Source: Fen-330 sp050008465
GTDB taxonomy: Bacteria; Acidobacteriota; Terriglobia; Bryobacterales; Bryobacteraceae
Direction: 5' to 3'
DNA length: 64,000 nucleotides
NCBI GenBank assembly: GCA_050008465.1
Contig: JBEKMO010000005.1
Span: forward strand, 32,423 to 96,422
Of this stretch, positions 26,682 to 33,070 are shown one piece after another. Below the pieces are notes generated by a model. That model searched no databases. It saw only the letters and a list, made by a program, of their open reading frames with translations, and had not been told where the DNA came from. The position numbers were made by a program, and so were the translations under genes. Each line of letters begins with the position of its first letter. Positions within the stretch are counted from its first letter, which is position 1.

Positions 26682-27593
26682 CTAGCTGTTCACCTGCACC
26701 GCGAACCCGTTCCGCAGCACGCCCACGCCGTACAGCACGTCCACCGTGAACTGCTGTGCCAGCGTGTTCGGCTGATAGCTCAGGATCACGCGCATCCCGA
26801 AGTTGCCCAACTCGGCGTACTCCGCGATGGCGCCCGTCCCCGGCAGCGGCTGCGGCAGCCGCCGCACCACCAGTCCCAGCGCGCTCCGCGCGAACGCCAG
26901 GTTGTGCGTCGTTACCGGCGAGCTCCCCGTCTTGGCCACGAACTGCGACCGCAGCACGAAGAAGTCCTTGATCTTCCCCACGGTCCCGTCCACCAGCGCC
27001 CGCATCCCTGCGTCGCCGGCTTTGTCGTATTCGCTGAATCGCGGGATCTGCCGCAGCGCCGAGTAGCTGGCTGCGTCCACCACCAGGTATTTCGGCTCGC
27101 TGGCCGGCACCTTGGTCTGGAACAGCGCCGTCTCGGCCGCGTCGACCACCGCTTCGGTCAGCGCCGTGCCCGCCGTCCCCACCGGCGTGTTCGCCGTGAA
27201 GCTCGCGTAGAGGCTCAGCAAGTCCGTCTCGATCCTCTCCGCGAGCGCCACCATCGCTGGTTGCATGTACAGCTTCAACAGGTCCGGCACCGCCACTACT
27301 TTCGTGACGTCCGGCACCTGGAAGGTTGCTTCCGCGTGCGTGTTCAGCACGATTTGCGCGTTCCCCAGGTTCGCGCTCTGCGTCTGCACCGTGCTGCCTT
27401 CCGCAATGTTGTTGGCCACCAGGGTCGGCGGGATCGGCACGTTCACCGTATCCCCAGCCTGGGCCAGAGTTGGCTCGAAATCGCGATTGACCAGGTTCCC
27501 CATCACCAGGTTCCCCATCAGAGCCGGCAGCGCATCCACCGCTACGAGTTTGACAATCGCGTTAGCCACATTAGTTGAAGTTATCGCTGGCAT
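26682..27593 (-). CDS. phage major capsid protein (P22 coat-like)
   Basis: The 303-residue protein resembles P22-type coat proteins of the HK97 fold: an N-arm (ANAIVKLVAVDALPALMGNLVMGNLVNRDF), FEPTLAQAGDTVNVPIP, TLSTHAE-type strands (IVLNTHAEATFQVPDV), a long spine helix (LLKLYMQPAMVALAERIETDLLSLY) and a late beta segment (YAELGNFGMRVILSYQPN). This group uses a separate scaffold and needs no maturation protease, which fits the absence of a protease gene and the presence of a scaffold upstream. GGAGAG lies shortly upstream of the ATG. Confidence 0.8.
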   Translation of the reverse strand: MPAITSTNVANAIVKLVAVDALPALMGNLVMGNLVNRDFEPTLAQAGDTVNVPIPPTLVANNIAEGSTVQTQSANLGNAQIVLNTHAEATFQVPDVTKVVAVPDLLKLYMQPAMVALAERIETDLLSLYASFTANTPVGTAGTALTEAVVDAAETALFQTKVPASEPKYLVVDAASYSALRQIPRFSEYDKAGDAGMRALVDGTVGKIKDFFVLRSQFVAKTGSSPVTTHNLAFARSALGLVVRRLPQPLPGTGAIAEYAELGNFGMRVILSYQPNTLAQQFTVDVLYGVGVLRNGFAVQVNS

Positions 27594-27620
27594 TCATCTC
27601 TCCTCTCACTCTGATCTCTC

Positions 27621-27676
27621 ACTTCTTACTTCGTACGTCGTACTTCCTACTTCGTACTTCCTACTTCGTACTTTCT
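27621..27676 (-). repeat. 14-bp tandem repeat in the capsid gene leader
   Basis: Three copies of a 14-base unit (plus strand ACTTCCTACTTCGT, first copy with one change and a seven-base spacer) plus a partial copy fill the gap between scaffold and capsid genes. They would lie in the capsid mRNA leader. The low-complexity purine/pyrimidine pattern is unlike the neighbouring coding sequence. Confidence 0.8.
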
Positions 27677-28255
27677 TCAAGCTCCCCGCAGCGTCTGCGA
27701 CGCAATTCTCAGGATCTCCTGTCGGATCCGCTCGGCTTCCTCCGCGCTCATCCCCGGCCGGATCTTGTCTAGGTCGGCTGCCCCGCTGCTCGCCGTCGGC
27801 GGCTTGTGTGTTGAAACCGCCCCCGAGCCCCCCGCGATGCGCGCCGGCAGGAATTCCGGGTTTTCGTTCAGAAAGTGCGAAACGTACTCTTTCACGCTTA
27901 CGTCGCCTTCCTCTCCCTTCGCCAGCAGCCGGCCGTCCTCTGTCCGGTAGATGTCGTCCTTGATCGCCTTGAACGCCACGTCCACCTTGGCCACTCCCAT
28001 GCGCTGCAACTCCGCGCGGATCGTCGCCGCCCGATCGGATTCCTCGGCCTGTTGACGGCTCCGCTTGTTCTCCTCGACCAGTTCGTTGAGCCTCCGCTCC
28101 AGTTGCTCTCTTCGCTTCCGCTCTTCGACCAGTTCGACTTTGTATGCCGGCTCCGTCTTCGATTGCTCCTTCTTCACGAACTCCTCGATCGTCTCCCGCA
28201 CGATCGCCCGGACGTTGTCGCCCTTCGCTTCCACCGTCTCTTTTTCTTCGTCCAT
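27677..28255 (-). CDS. phage scaffolding protein
   Basis: This 192-residue, highly charged, helical protein has a long coiled coil at about 15-85 (VRETIEEFVKKEQ, EERKRREQLERRLNELVEENKRSR) and a helix-rich C-terminus (MSAEEAERIRQEILRIASQ). It lies between portal and capsid genes, the standard place for a scaffold. It would line the procapsid interior and leave before DNA packaging. Its final residues overlap the start of the leader repeat by one base. Confidence 0.75.
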   Translation of the reverse strand: MDEEKETVEAKGDNVRAIVRETIEEFVKKEQSKTEPAYKVELVEERKRREQLERRLNELVEENKRSRQQAEESDRAATIRAELQRMGVAKVDVAFKAIKDDIYRTEDGRLLAKGEEGDVSVKEYVSHFLNENPEFLPARIAGGSGAVSTHKPPTASSGAADLDKIRPGMSAEEAERIRQEILRIASQTLRGA

Positions 28256-28273
28256 ATCCCGTCCTCCACCCTC

Positions 28274-29647
28274 TTACTGCCCGTCCTCGATCTCTTTGGC
28301 AATCTGATCCTTGAGTTCCTGCCGCGCGTCGCACAGGTACTTGGAGGCCAGTTTCTTGAACACTTCCTTTCGCAGCGTGGCCGAATTGATCCCCAGCGCC
28401 AGCAGCTTGCCCGCATCCGCGAGCTCGCTCGCGAAGTCCCCCACGTCGAACTCGTCCAGCCCCGAAACGTCGATGATCAGCCCGTCCTGCCGCGCCGCCT
28501 CGATCGCCCGCAACACCCGTTTGATGCTGTCCTTCACCGCGTCGCCGTACCCGCGCAGCACCTCATTGGTGATCGAGAAATCCCACTGCTTGCTCAGCCC
28601 CGAAAGTGGCGCCGTGGAGTCGATCGCCTGCGGCATCAGGTAGCAGACCCGGTAGACCTCGTCCTTCAGCCGGGTTAGGTTCTCCAGCGCCACCTGATAT
28701 ACGTTCCCTTGCGGCTCCGTCCACCCGAACTTGTCGTTCGGGCCGAGCTGGATGTAGTACGAATCCCCGATGATCTGCTTCCACTCGCGGTCCGAGTACA
28801 CCACCGGCATCGCGAACAGCCCCATCGTCAGCGACCAAGCCAGCGCGTTCGACTTGTTGAAATGCTCCAGTTGCAGCAGCGCCGCCTTGTTCATCAGCCA
28901 CAGACCGTCGCTCACCTTGAACTGGAACAGCGGCACCCTCCGCTGGCCCGCCAGGCCGTGCCTACCCTCGTCCACCTGCTGGATCTGCGCTTTCTTCCCT
29001 TGCTCCTCGGTCGCCCGATAGATCTGGAACCGCTCCTTGTCGTAGTACAGCCACCGCGTCTCGCTGGTTTCCAGAGCCTCGCTCAGCGTCCCCTGCACCG
29101 GCCGCGACGTCCTCAGCACCACCCAGTCGTAGTTCCCCTCTTCGTCGTAGTTCCAGTTGATGAGGTCCTCCGCCCGGTAGTCCACCAGATACGCCCGCGA
29201 CGCCCCCATCGCTTCCTCTTCCGCGCGGTTTGCCGGCGGCCTTCCCACGCGTGGGAAATCCACCAGCACGTAGCTCGCCCCGCCCACCAGCGCTTCCGTC
29301 AATTGCCGCCGGAAGAAGTCGCTCAGCGCCGTCTGCTTGCGGTCGCAGTCTTCCGTGAACTCGCAGAAGAACGCCTTGCCCGCGTCGTTCTCTCCTGTGA
29401 AGCCCAGGATCGGCTCCCGCCGGAACAGTGTCGCCGCGTACCAGTCGATGATCGAGCCGATGTAGTTCTCGTAGAACACCCGGTTCAGCCGCTCGCCGTA
29501 CACGTCCGCGGGCTCTTTCTGCCGGCGCAGCAGGTACTCGTCCGCGTTCGCTTTCAACTGCTCGCCGCCCGCGTACAGGTCCCGGTACATCCGCCACATC
29601 CCTTGCCGCAGCTTGTATTCCGGATGCTCTCGGTCGATGTTCACCAT
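28274..29647 (-). CDS. phage portal protein
   Basis: The 457-residue protein begins at the ATG at 29647 (MVNIDREHPEYK), which has GGAGAGGG five bases upstream; the longer open frame crosses a REP-like repeat and was rejected. It has portal-type features: an N-terminal helical region (MWRMYRDLYAGGEQLKANADEYL), NRVFYENYIGSIIDWYAATLF, a stem/clip region and a C-terminal helical crown (LRGYGDAVKDSIKRVLRAIEAARQDG). It resembles DUF4055-type portals. Twelve copies form the DNA channel at one capsid vertex. Confidence 0.8.
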   Translation of the reverse strand: MVNIDREHPEYKLRQGMWRMYRDLYAGGEQLKANADEYLLRRQKEPADVYGERLNRVFYENYIGSIIDWYAATLFRREPILGFTGENDAGKAFFCEFTEDCDRKQTALSDFFRRQLTEALVGGASYVLVDFPRVGRPPANRAEEEAMGASRAYLVDYRAEDLINWNYDEEGNYDWVVLRTSRPVQGTLSEALETSETRWLYYDKERFQIYRATEEQGKKAQIQQVDEGRHGLAGQRRVPLFQFKVSDGLWLMNKAALLQLEHFNKSNALAWSLTMGLFAMPVVYSDREWKQIIGDSYYIQLGPNDKFGWTEPQGNVYQVALENLTRLKDEVYRVCYLMPQAIDSTAPLSGLSKQWDFSITNEVLRGYGDAVKDSIKRVLRAIEAARQDGLIIDVSGLDEFDVGDFASELADAGKLLALGINSATLRKEVFKKLASKYLCDARQELKDQIAKEIEDGQ

Positions 29648-29670
29648 ACGTCCCTCTCCAGTAACTTCCC

Positions 29671-29732
29671 CGCAACCGAGGGACTGCCTCGGCCGTCCGC
29701 TGTGGGGACGGCCCAGGCTGTCCCCGGTTGCC
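29671..29732. repeat. REP-like palindrome family 1, copy B
   Basis: This is the best preserved 62-base copy: CGCAACCGAGGGACTGCC, inner inverted repeat GGCCGTCC/GGACGGCC and GGCTGTCCCCGGTTGCC. It lies between the portal and large terminase genes, inside the phage cassette. Confidence 0.9.
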
Positions 29733-29745
29733 CCAGGGGACACTT

Positions 29746-31050
29746 CTACAGCAGCCGCCGGCCCTGCTCCCCCACCGGCGCCTGCGGCCGGCACTCCTGC
29801 CAGATCAAGTACCCCAACGCGTCCGACAGGTGCGTCCGCCGCGGGTCCTTGTCCTTGTCGATCGCGCAGCTATCGGGTTTGTAAGTCACCTCTTCCAGGT
29901 CCTTGATCAGTTCTTTGCACTTCCGGCCAATCCGCAAATGGATTTCCCCGGATGCTGACTTCAACTTGGCATTCACCAGCGCCGTGCGCTCCCGCACCGG
30001 CGGGTTCGCGCGCGGTACCTTGTAACTCACGCTCTGGTACCCCTCGCGATGGAAGAACCCGCGGATCACCTGGTAGTCCGTGGTCCCCGCGGTCTGCATC
30101 CGGCTCCCCGACGCGTCCCCGTAGATACCCAGCCCCGCATCGTGCCGCGGGAACCGGGCATGGAATTCCTCGCATGCCTGCTCCGTGCTCGCCCGGCTGA
30201 TCACGATCTCGTCCAAAACCGTCACCGCCCCGTTCGCGATCTGCGCCACCACCGAGCTCATCGGGTCCACGTTGAAGTCCAGTGCCCAAAGCAGCGGCAG
30301 CTTCGGATCGGCTCCTGTGTCCCCCACATGCTCGGAGCGCTGGAATGCGTGATACACTAGGCCACCGTGAATGCTGAGGTATTTCCCCAGGACTTCCTGC
30401 TGATAGAACTTCTCGTCATAGCTGCGCCGCAGCCGCTCATAGAAATCCGGAACCCGCTCCAGCAGATACCGGTTCTCGAAGGCCGCGGCCACGATTGCCT
30501 CGTAGCCCTCGACCGGGTCCGTCAGAAACCGGCGGTACACCCAGTCGTACCCCTTCGGCGTCCACACTCCGAACCCGCACAGCCGCTTCGCCCTCGGGTC
30601 TCTTAGTCGCCCTTCCAGCACCACCCAGGCCTGTTCCTGGCAGTAAGTCAGTTCGTCCACCCCGAACCACGCCAGGTTCGTCCCCCTCAGCCTCTCGAAC
30701 TCATCCACGGGCCGGAACAGGATCTTCGACCGAGTGTCTCGCATGACTAGCGTGTTCTCGGCTTTGTTGTGGTCGTAAGGAATCCCGTTCTTTTCGAGAA
30801 TCTCAAACAAGGTGCTTTGTGTAGCGTCCCGTAACATCGGGTAAGTCGGCGCCCCCAGCAATCCCACTCTCCCCACGTTCTGGTAGCTCAGCTTCACGGC
30901 CTCCTGGCACAGCGCCTGGCTCTTTCCCGTCCCGATCGGCCCGGAGAATCCCTTGAACCTCGCCACAGAGCAGTGGAATCGCGCCTGAGAAGGCAGTGGG
31001 TTGTACTCTATTCCTCGGGTGCATGTTCCTTCTCGTCTGGTTCTACCCAT
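29746..31050 (-). CDS. phage terminase large subunit
   Basis: The 434-residue packaging motor has an N-terminal ATPase with Walker A SGPIGTGKSQ near 36-45 and Walker B WFGVDE. Its C-terminal RNase H-like nuclease shows the acidic residues LLWALDFNVDP, IYGDASGSR and HLSDALGYLIW. It resembles the HK97/Terminase_6 type. All motifs are intact. It overlaps the preceding small-terminase-like gene by 43 bases. Confidence 0.92.
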   Translation of the reverse strand: MGRTRREGTCTRGIEYNPLPSQARFHCSVARFKGFSGPIGTGKSQALCQEAVKLSYQNVGRVGLLGAPTYPMLRDATQSTLFEILEKNGIPYDHNKAENTLVMRDTRSKILFRPVDEFERLRGTNLAWFGVDELTYCQEQAWVVLEGRLRDPRAKRLCGFGVWTPKGYDWVYRRFLTDPVEGYEAIVAAAFENRYLLERVPDFYERLRRSYDEKFYQQEVLGKYLSIHGGLVYHAFQRSEHVGDTGADPKLPLLWALDFNVDPMSSVVAQIANGAVTVLDEIVISRASTEQACEEFHARFPRHDAGLGIYGDASGSRMQTAGTTDYQVIRGFFHREGYQSVSYKVPRANPPVRERTALVNAKLKSASGEIHLRIGRKCKELIKDLEEVTYKPDSCAIDKDKDPRRTHLSDALGYLIWQECRPQAPVGEQGRRLL

Positions 31051-31271
31051 AAAACCTTGATCTCCTTCGGCTGCTCGGCCTCCAACTCCTTCTCCAGTTG
31101 CAGCAGCCGAAACAGGTCCCCCACCGTCGGCTTCAGTTCATCCGCATTCAGCTTCGCTTCGATCTTCTTGATCACATTGCTGACCAGTTTCGCTTTCGTG
31201 CTCCTCCGCTTCTTGACTGTCTTCTCCGCCCCCGCCGCCTCCGGTTTTTGGCCCTTTCGGGAGACACCCAT
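31008..31271 (-). CDS. putative phage terminase small subunit
   Basis: This 87-residue protein is very basic at the N-terminus (KTVKKRRSTKAKLVSNVIKK) and has a helical coiled segment (DLFRLLQLEKELEAEQ) with an acidic tail. It is short for a small terminase and has no clear helix-turn-helix, so the call rests on its position just upstream of, and overlapping, the large subunit. It is the first recognisable gene of the cassette. Confidence 0.5.
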   Translation of the reverse strand: MGVSRKGQKPEAAGAEKTVKKRRSTKAKLVSNVIKKIEAKLNADELKPTVGDLFRLLQLEKELEAEQPKEIKVLWVEPDEKEHAPEE

Positions 31272-31420
31272 GCGCTCGTTTCCTCAACCCAAACTACCTC
31301 TGCCTTTGCCCGCTCTCCCTGCGCGCCACCCCGCATCGCGCTGAAAACACGCCTATTAAAACACCCCCTCCCGCCGTGACCACCCATCCCTTTTGCCTCC
31401 ATTTCCGCAACCGAGGACTC

Positions 31421-31470
31421 CGCAACCGAGAGACTGCCTCGGCCGTCCGCTGTGGGGACGGCCCAGGCTG
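31421..31470. repeat. REP-like palindrome family 1, copy C, split by the IS element
   Basis: The unit runs from CGCAACCGAGAGACTGCC to CCCAGGCTG and then stops abruptly where the other copies continue TCCCCGGTTGCC. TGTCCCCGGTT is found at 33059-33069, on the far side of the transposase gene. A second partial start (CCGCAACCGAGGA) lies at about 31405. Confidence 0.85.
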
Positions 31471-31501
31471 TTTGAATGTATAGGTGAGGCGAAGCGGAAG
31501 A

Positions 31502-31576
31502 AGTTCCTCCCGCTGGCTAGAATGCCAAGACCAGCTGAATTTGGCAGCTGGCTCAGAAACCAGATCGGGAGGAACT
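31502..31576 (+). promoter_or_regulatory. hairpin that covers the transposase ribosome-binding site
   Basis: AGTTCCTCCCG (31502-31512) pairs perfectly over 11 bases with CGGGAGGAACT (31566-31576), which contains the ribosome-binding site just before the ATG. A nested stem CCAGCTG/CAGCTGG lies at 31531-31551. A transcript starting outside would hide the site, so read-through from neighbours should not translate the transposase. Confidence 0.65.
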
Positions 31577-32653
31577 ATGAACAACATCGACTATATAGGA
31601 TTTGACGTCCACAAGAAAAGCATCAGCTACTGCGCCAAGACGGCCGACGGCGAGATTCGGGACCAGGGCAAGGTGGCGGCGACGCAGCAGGCGCTCTCCC
31701 AATGGGTGGCCAGGCGGCCCCGGCCGTGGCAGGGAGCCATGGAGGCTACGCTGTTCACGGGCTGGATTTATGACTTCTTGAAGCCGCAGGCGGTGGAACT
31801 GGAGGTGGGCCATCCGGCGATGCTGCGGGCCATCGCCGCAGCCAAGCACAGCAACGACAGCCTGGACGCCAAGAGGATCGCCGATCTGCTGCGCGCCCAT
31901 CGGTTGCCGGGCTGCTACATGGCGCCGGCCGGGTATCGGGAGTTGCGGCGGGTGCTGCGGTTTCGCAACCTGTTGGTGCGGCAGTCGGTGAAGCTGAAGA
32001 ACCGCATGGCGGGGATGCTAATGGAGACCGGGGTGGAGTACAACAAGGAGCGGCTGCATCACAAGAAGTATTTCAGGGAGCTGCTGGGAACGCTCTCGGA
32101 AACGCCGCCGAGCGTGGTCGGGTTGCTGAAGTGGAGCCGGAAGGCGGTGGAGATGTTCGAGAGTTCGCAGCGGCAGTTGCTGGCCGGGCTGCGGCGGCAC
32201 GGCGCCCTGAAGGAGCGCGTGGCACGGCTGACGACGATACCGGGGGTGGGCGAAGTGACGGCGCTGACCTGGGCGCTGGAGGTGGTCGAGCCGGAGCGGT
32301 TCGCATCCATCCGCCGGGCGGTGAGCTATTGCGGGCTGTGCAGCGGACAGCAGAGTTCGGCGGGGGTGGACTACCGGGGACCGCTTTCCAAACAGAGGAA
32401 CAAACATTTACAGTCGGTACGGATTGAAGCGGCCAAGCTGGCGCCGCGCTGGAACGCGGAGTTGAAGAGGGTGCATGAGCGGGAGCTCACCCGCGGCAAC
32501 CGCAACCGGGCGACGCTGGCGGTGGCGCGCAAACTGGTGGCCTATCTGCTGGCGGTGGATCGCCGCGGCAGGCCGTTTGCCGAGGGGGCCTCCCCTTCGT
32601 CTTCCGAATCGTCGCTACCGCAGCCGCCGGACGCGGTCAAGGCTCTGCGATGA
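31577..32653 (+). CDS. IS110-family transposase (DEDD recombinase)
   Basis: The 358-residue recombinase starts at the ATG at 31577, with GGGAGGAA directly upstream. The RuvC-like DEDD residues fit D10 (YIGFDVHKK), E56 (GAMEATLF), D94 and D97 (SNDSLDAKRIADLL). The C-terminal Transposase_20 domain has the helix-hairpin-helix TTIPGVGEVTALTWALE and the serine-bearing SYCGLCSGQQSSAGVDYRG region. The gene appears intact. The last 30 codons lie in one arm of a large palindrome, giving an unusual Ser/Pro-rich tail. IS110 enzymes are guided by a bridge RNA encoded in the element's noncoding end. Confidence 0.93.
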   Translation: MNNIDYIGFDVHKKSISYCAKTADGEIRDQGKVAATQQALSQWVARRPRPWQGAMEATLFTGWIYDFLKPQAVELEVGHPAMLRAIAAAKHSNDSLDAKRIADLLRAHRLPGCYMAPAGYRELRRVLRFRNLLVRQSVKLKNRMAGMLMETGVEYNKERLHHKKYFRELLGTLSETPPSVVGLLKWSRKAVEMFESSQRQLLAGLRRHGALKERVARLTTIPGVGEVTALTWALEVVEPERFASIRRAVSYCGLCSGQQSSAGVDYRGPLSKQRNKHLQSVRIEAAKLAPRWNAELKRVHERELTRGNRNRATLAVARKLVAYLLAVDRRGRPFAEGASPSSSESSLPQPPDAVKALR

Positions 32654-32725
32654 ACTCCGCTGCGCTGCGGCCTTGACCGCGGCCGGTGCCTGCGGAAAGA
32701 AACTAAGACGAAGACGAAGGGGAGG
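32589..32725. repeat. large imperfect palindrome over the transposase stop codon
   Basis: The arms are 32589-32643 and 32670-32725. The outer 16 bases (CCTCCCCTTCGTCTTC / GAAGACGAAGGGGAGG) are perfect and the inner 26 bases, ending GCGGTCAAGGC / GCCTTGACCGC, have only a few mismatches. The 26-base loop holds the transposase stop codon (32651-32653). Confidence 0.85.
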
Positions 32726-33060
32726 CGCGAAGGAGGTTTTCGACAAACACGACGCGTCGAGCTGGCGAGCTTCCAGCCGGGCCTCGCTGAACCGGGGCTG
32801 TGCAGAGGGGCGCCCAGGCGCTCCCGAGGCACCTGCATGACTGTTTCGAGGCCGGCTGGTCTTACCCAAACTCAAACTTCCGCCCGCTTCCCACTAGGCA
32901 AGCGGAAGGCGGCAAATGGATGTCTGGTCACGCCTCGCGTTGGCACAATGGCAAGTTTCAAAAAAGCCTGTGGCCGACCGTCGTCACGTTTCCGAAGCAC
33001 CTGCTGAACGGGCGGGAAGGGAAATCTCCGTTTTCCCTTGACTTCTACCTATCATGGATG
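32654..33060 (+). ncRNA. candidate bridge RNA region of the IS element
   Basis: The 407 bases after the transposase contain no convincing gene. They begin within the large palindrome and end with a small hairpin (AAGGGAAA/TTTCCCTT at about 33016-33039) and the right sub-terminal repeat. In IS1111-type elements the bridge RNA is encoded in this end. I cannot mark its exact ends or its target- and donor-binding loops by eye. Confidence 0.35.
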
Positions 33061-33070
33061 TCCCCGGTTT

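Larger units (their letters stand above)
31471..33060 (+). mobile_element. IS110-family (IS1111-like) insertion sequence
   Basis: Ends are inferred from the split REP-like target: left half ends in CAGGCTG at 31470 and the right half resumes with TGTCCCCGGTT at 33059. This leaves a TG dinucleotide at both junctions, as expected for the two-base core used by IS110-type recombination. Sub-terminal inverted repeats match: ATGTATAGGTGAG at 31476-31488 and, on the other strand, ATGATAGGTAG at 33045-33055. The left end is about 106 bases and the right end about 400 bases, the long-right-end layout of IS1111-type elements. Confidence 0.75.

Noticed and set aside
14156..31271. Reading the phage cassette as a tailocin
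   Set aside because: Terminase, portal, scaffold and capsid genes are all present and intact, and there is no contractile sheath.
31172..31402. A 76-residue open frame before the small terminase gene
   Set aside because: It overlaps the basic small-terminase-like gene in another phase and has no plausible ribosome-binding site or family.
14095..31420. Prophage attachment sites (direct repeats or a tRNA) flanking the cassette
   Set aside because: No tRNA or convincing direct repeat is visible at either edge; the shared REP-like units are dispersed repeats found elsewhere too.
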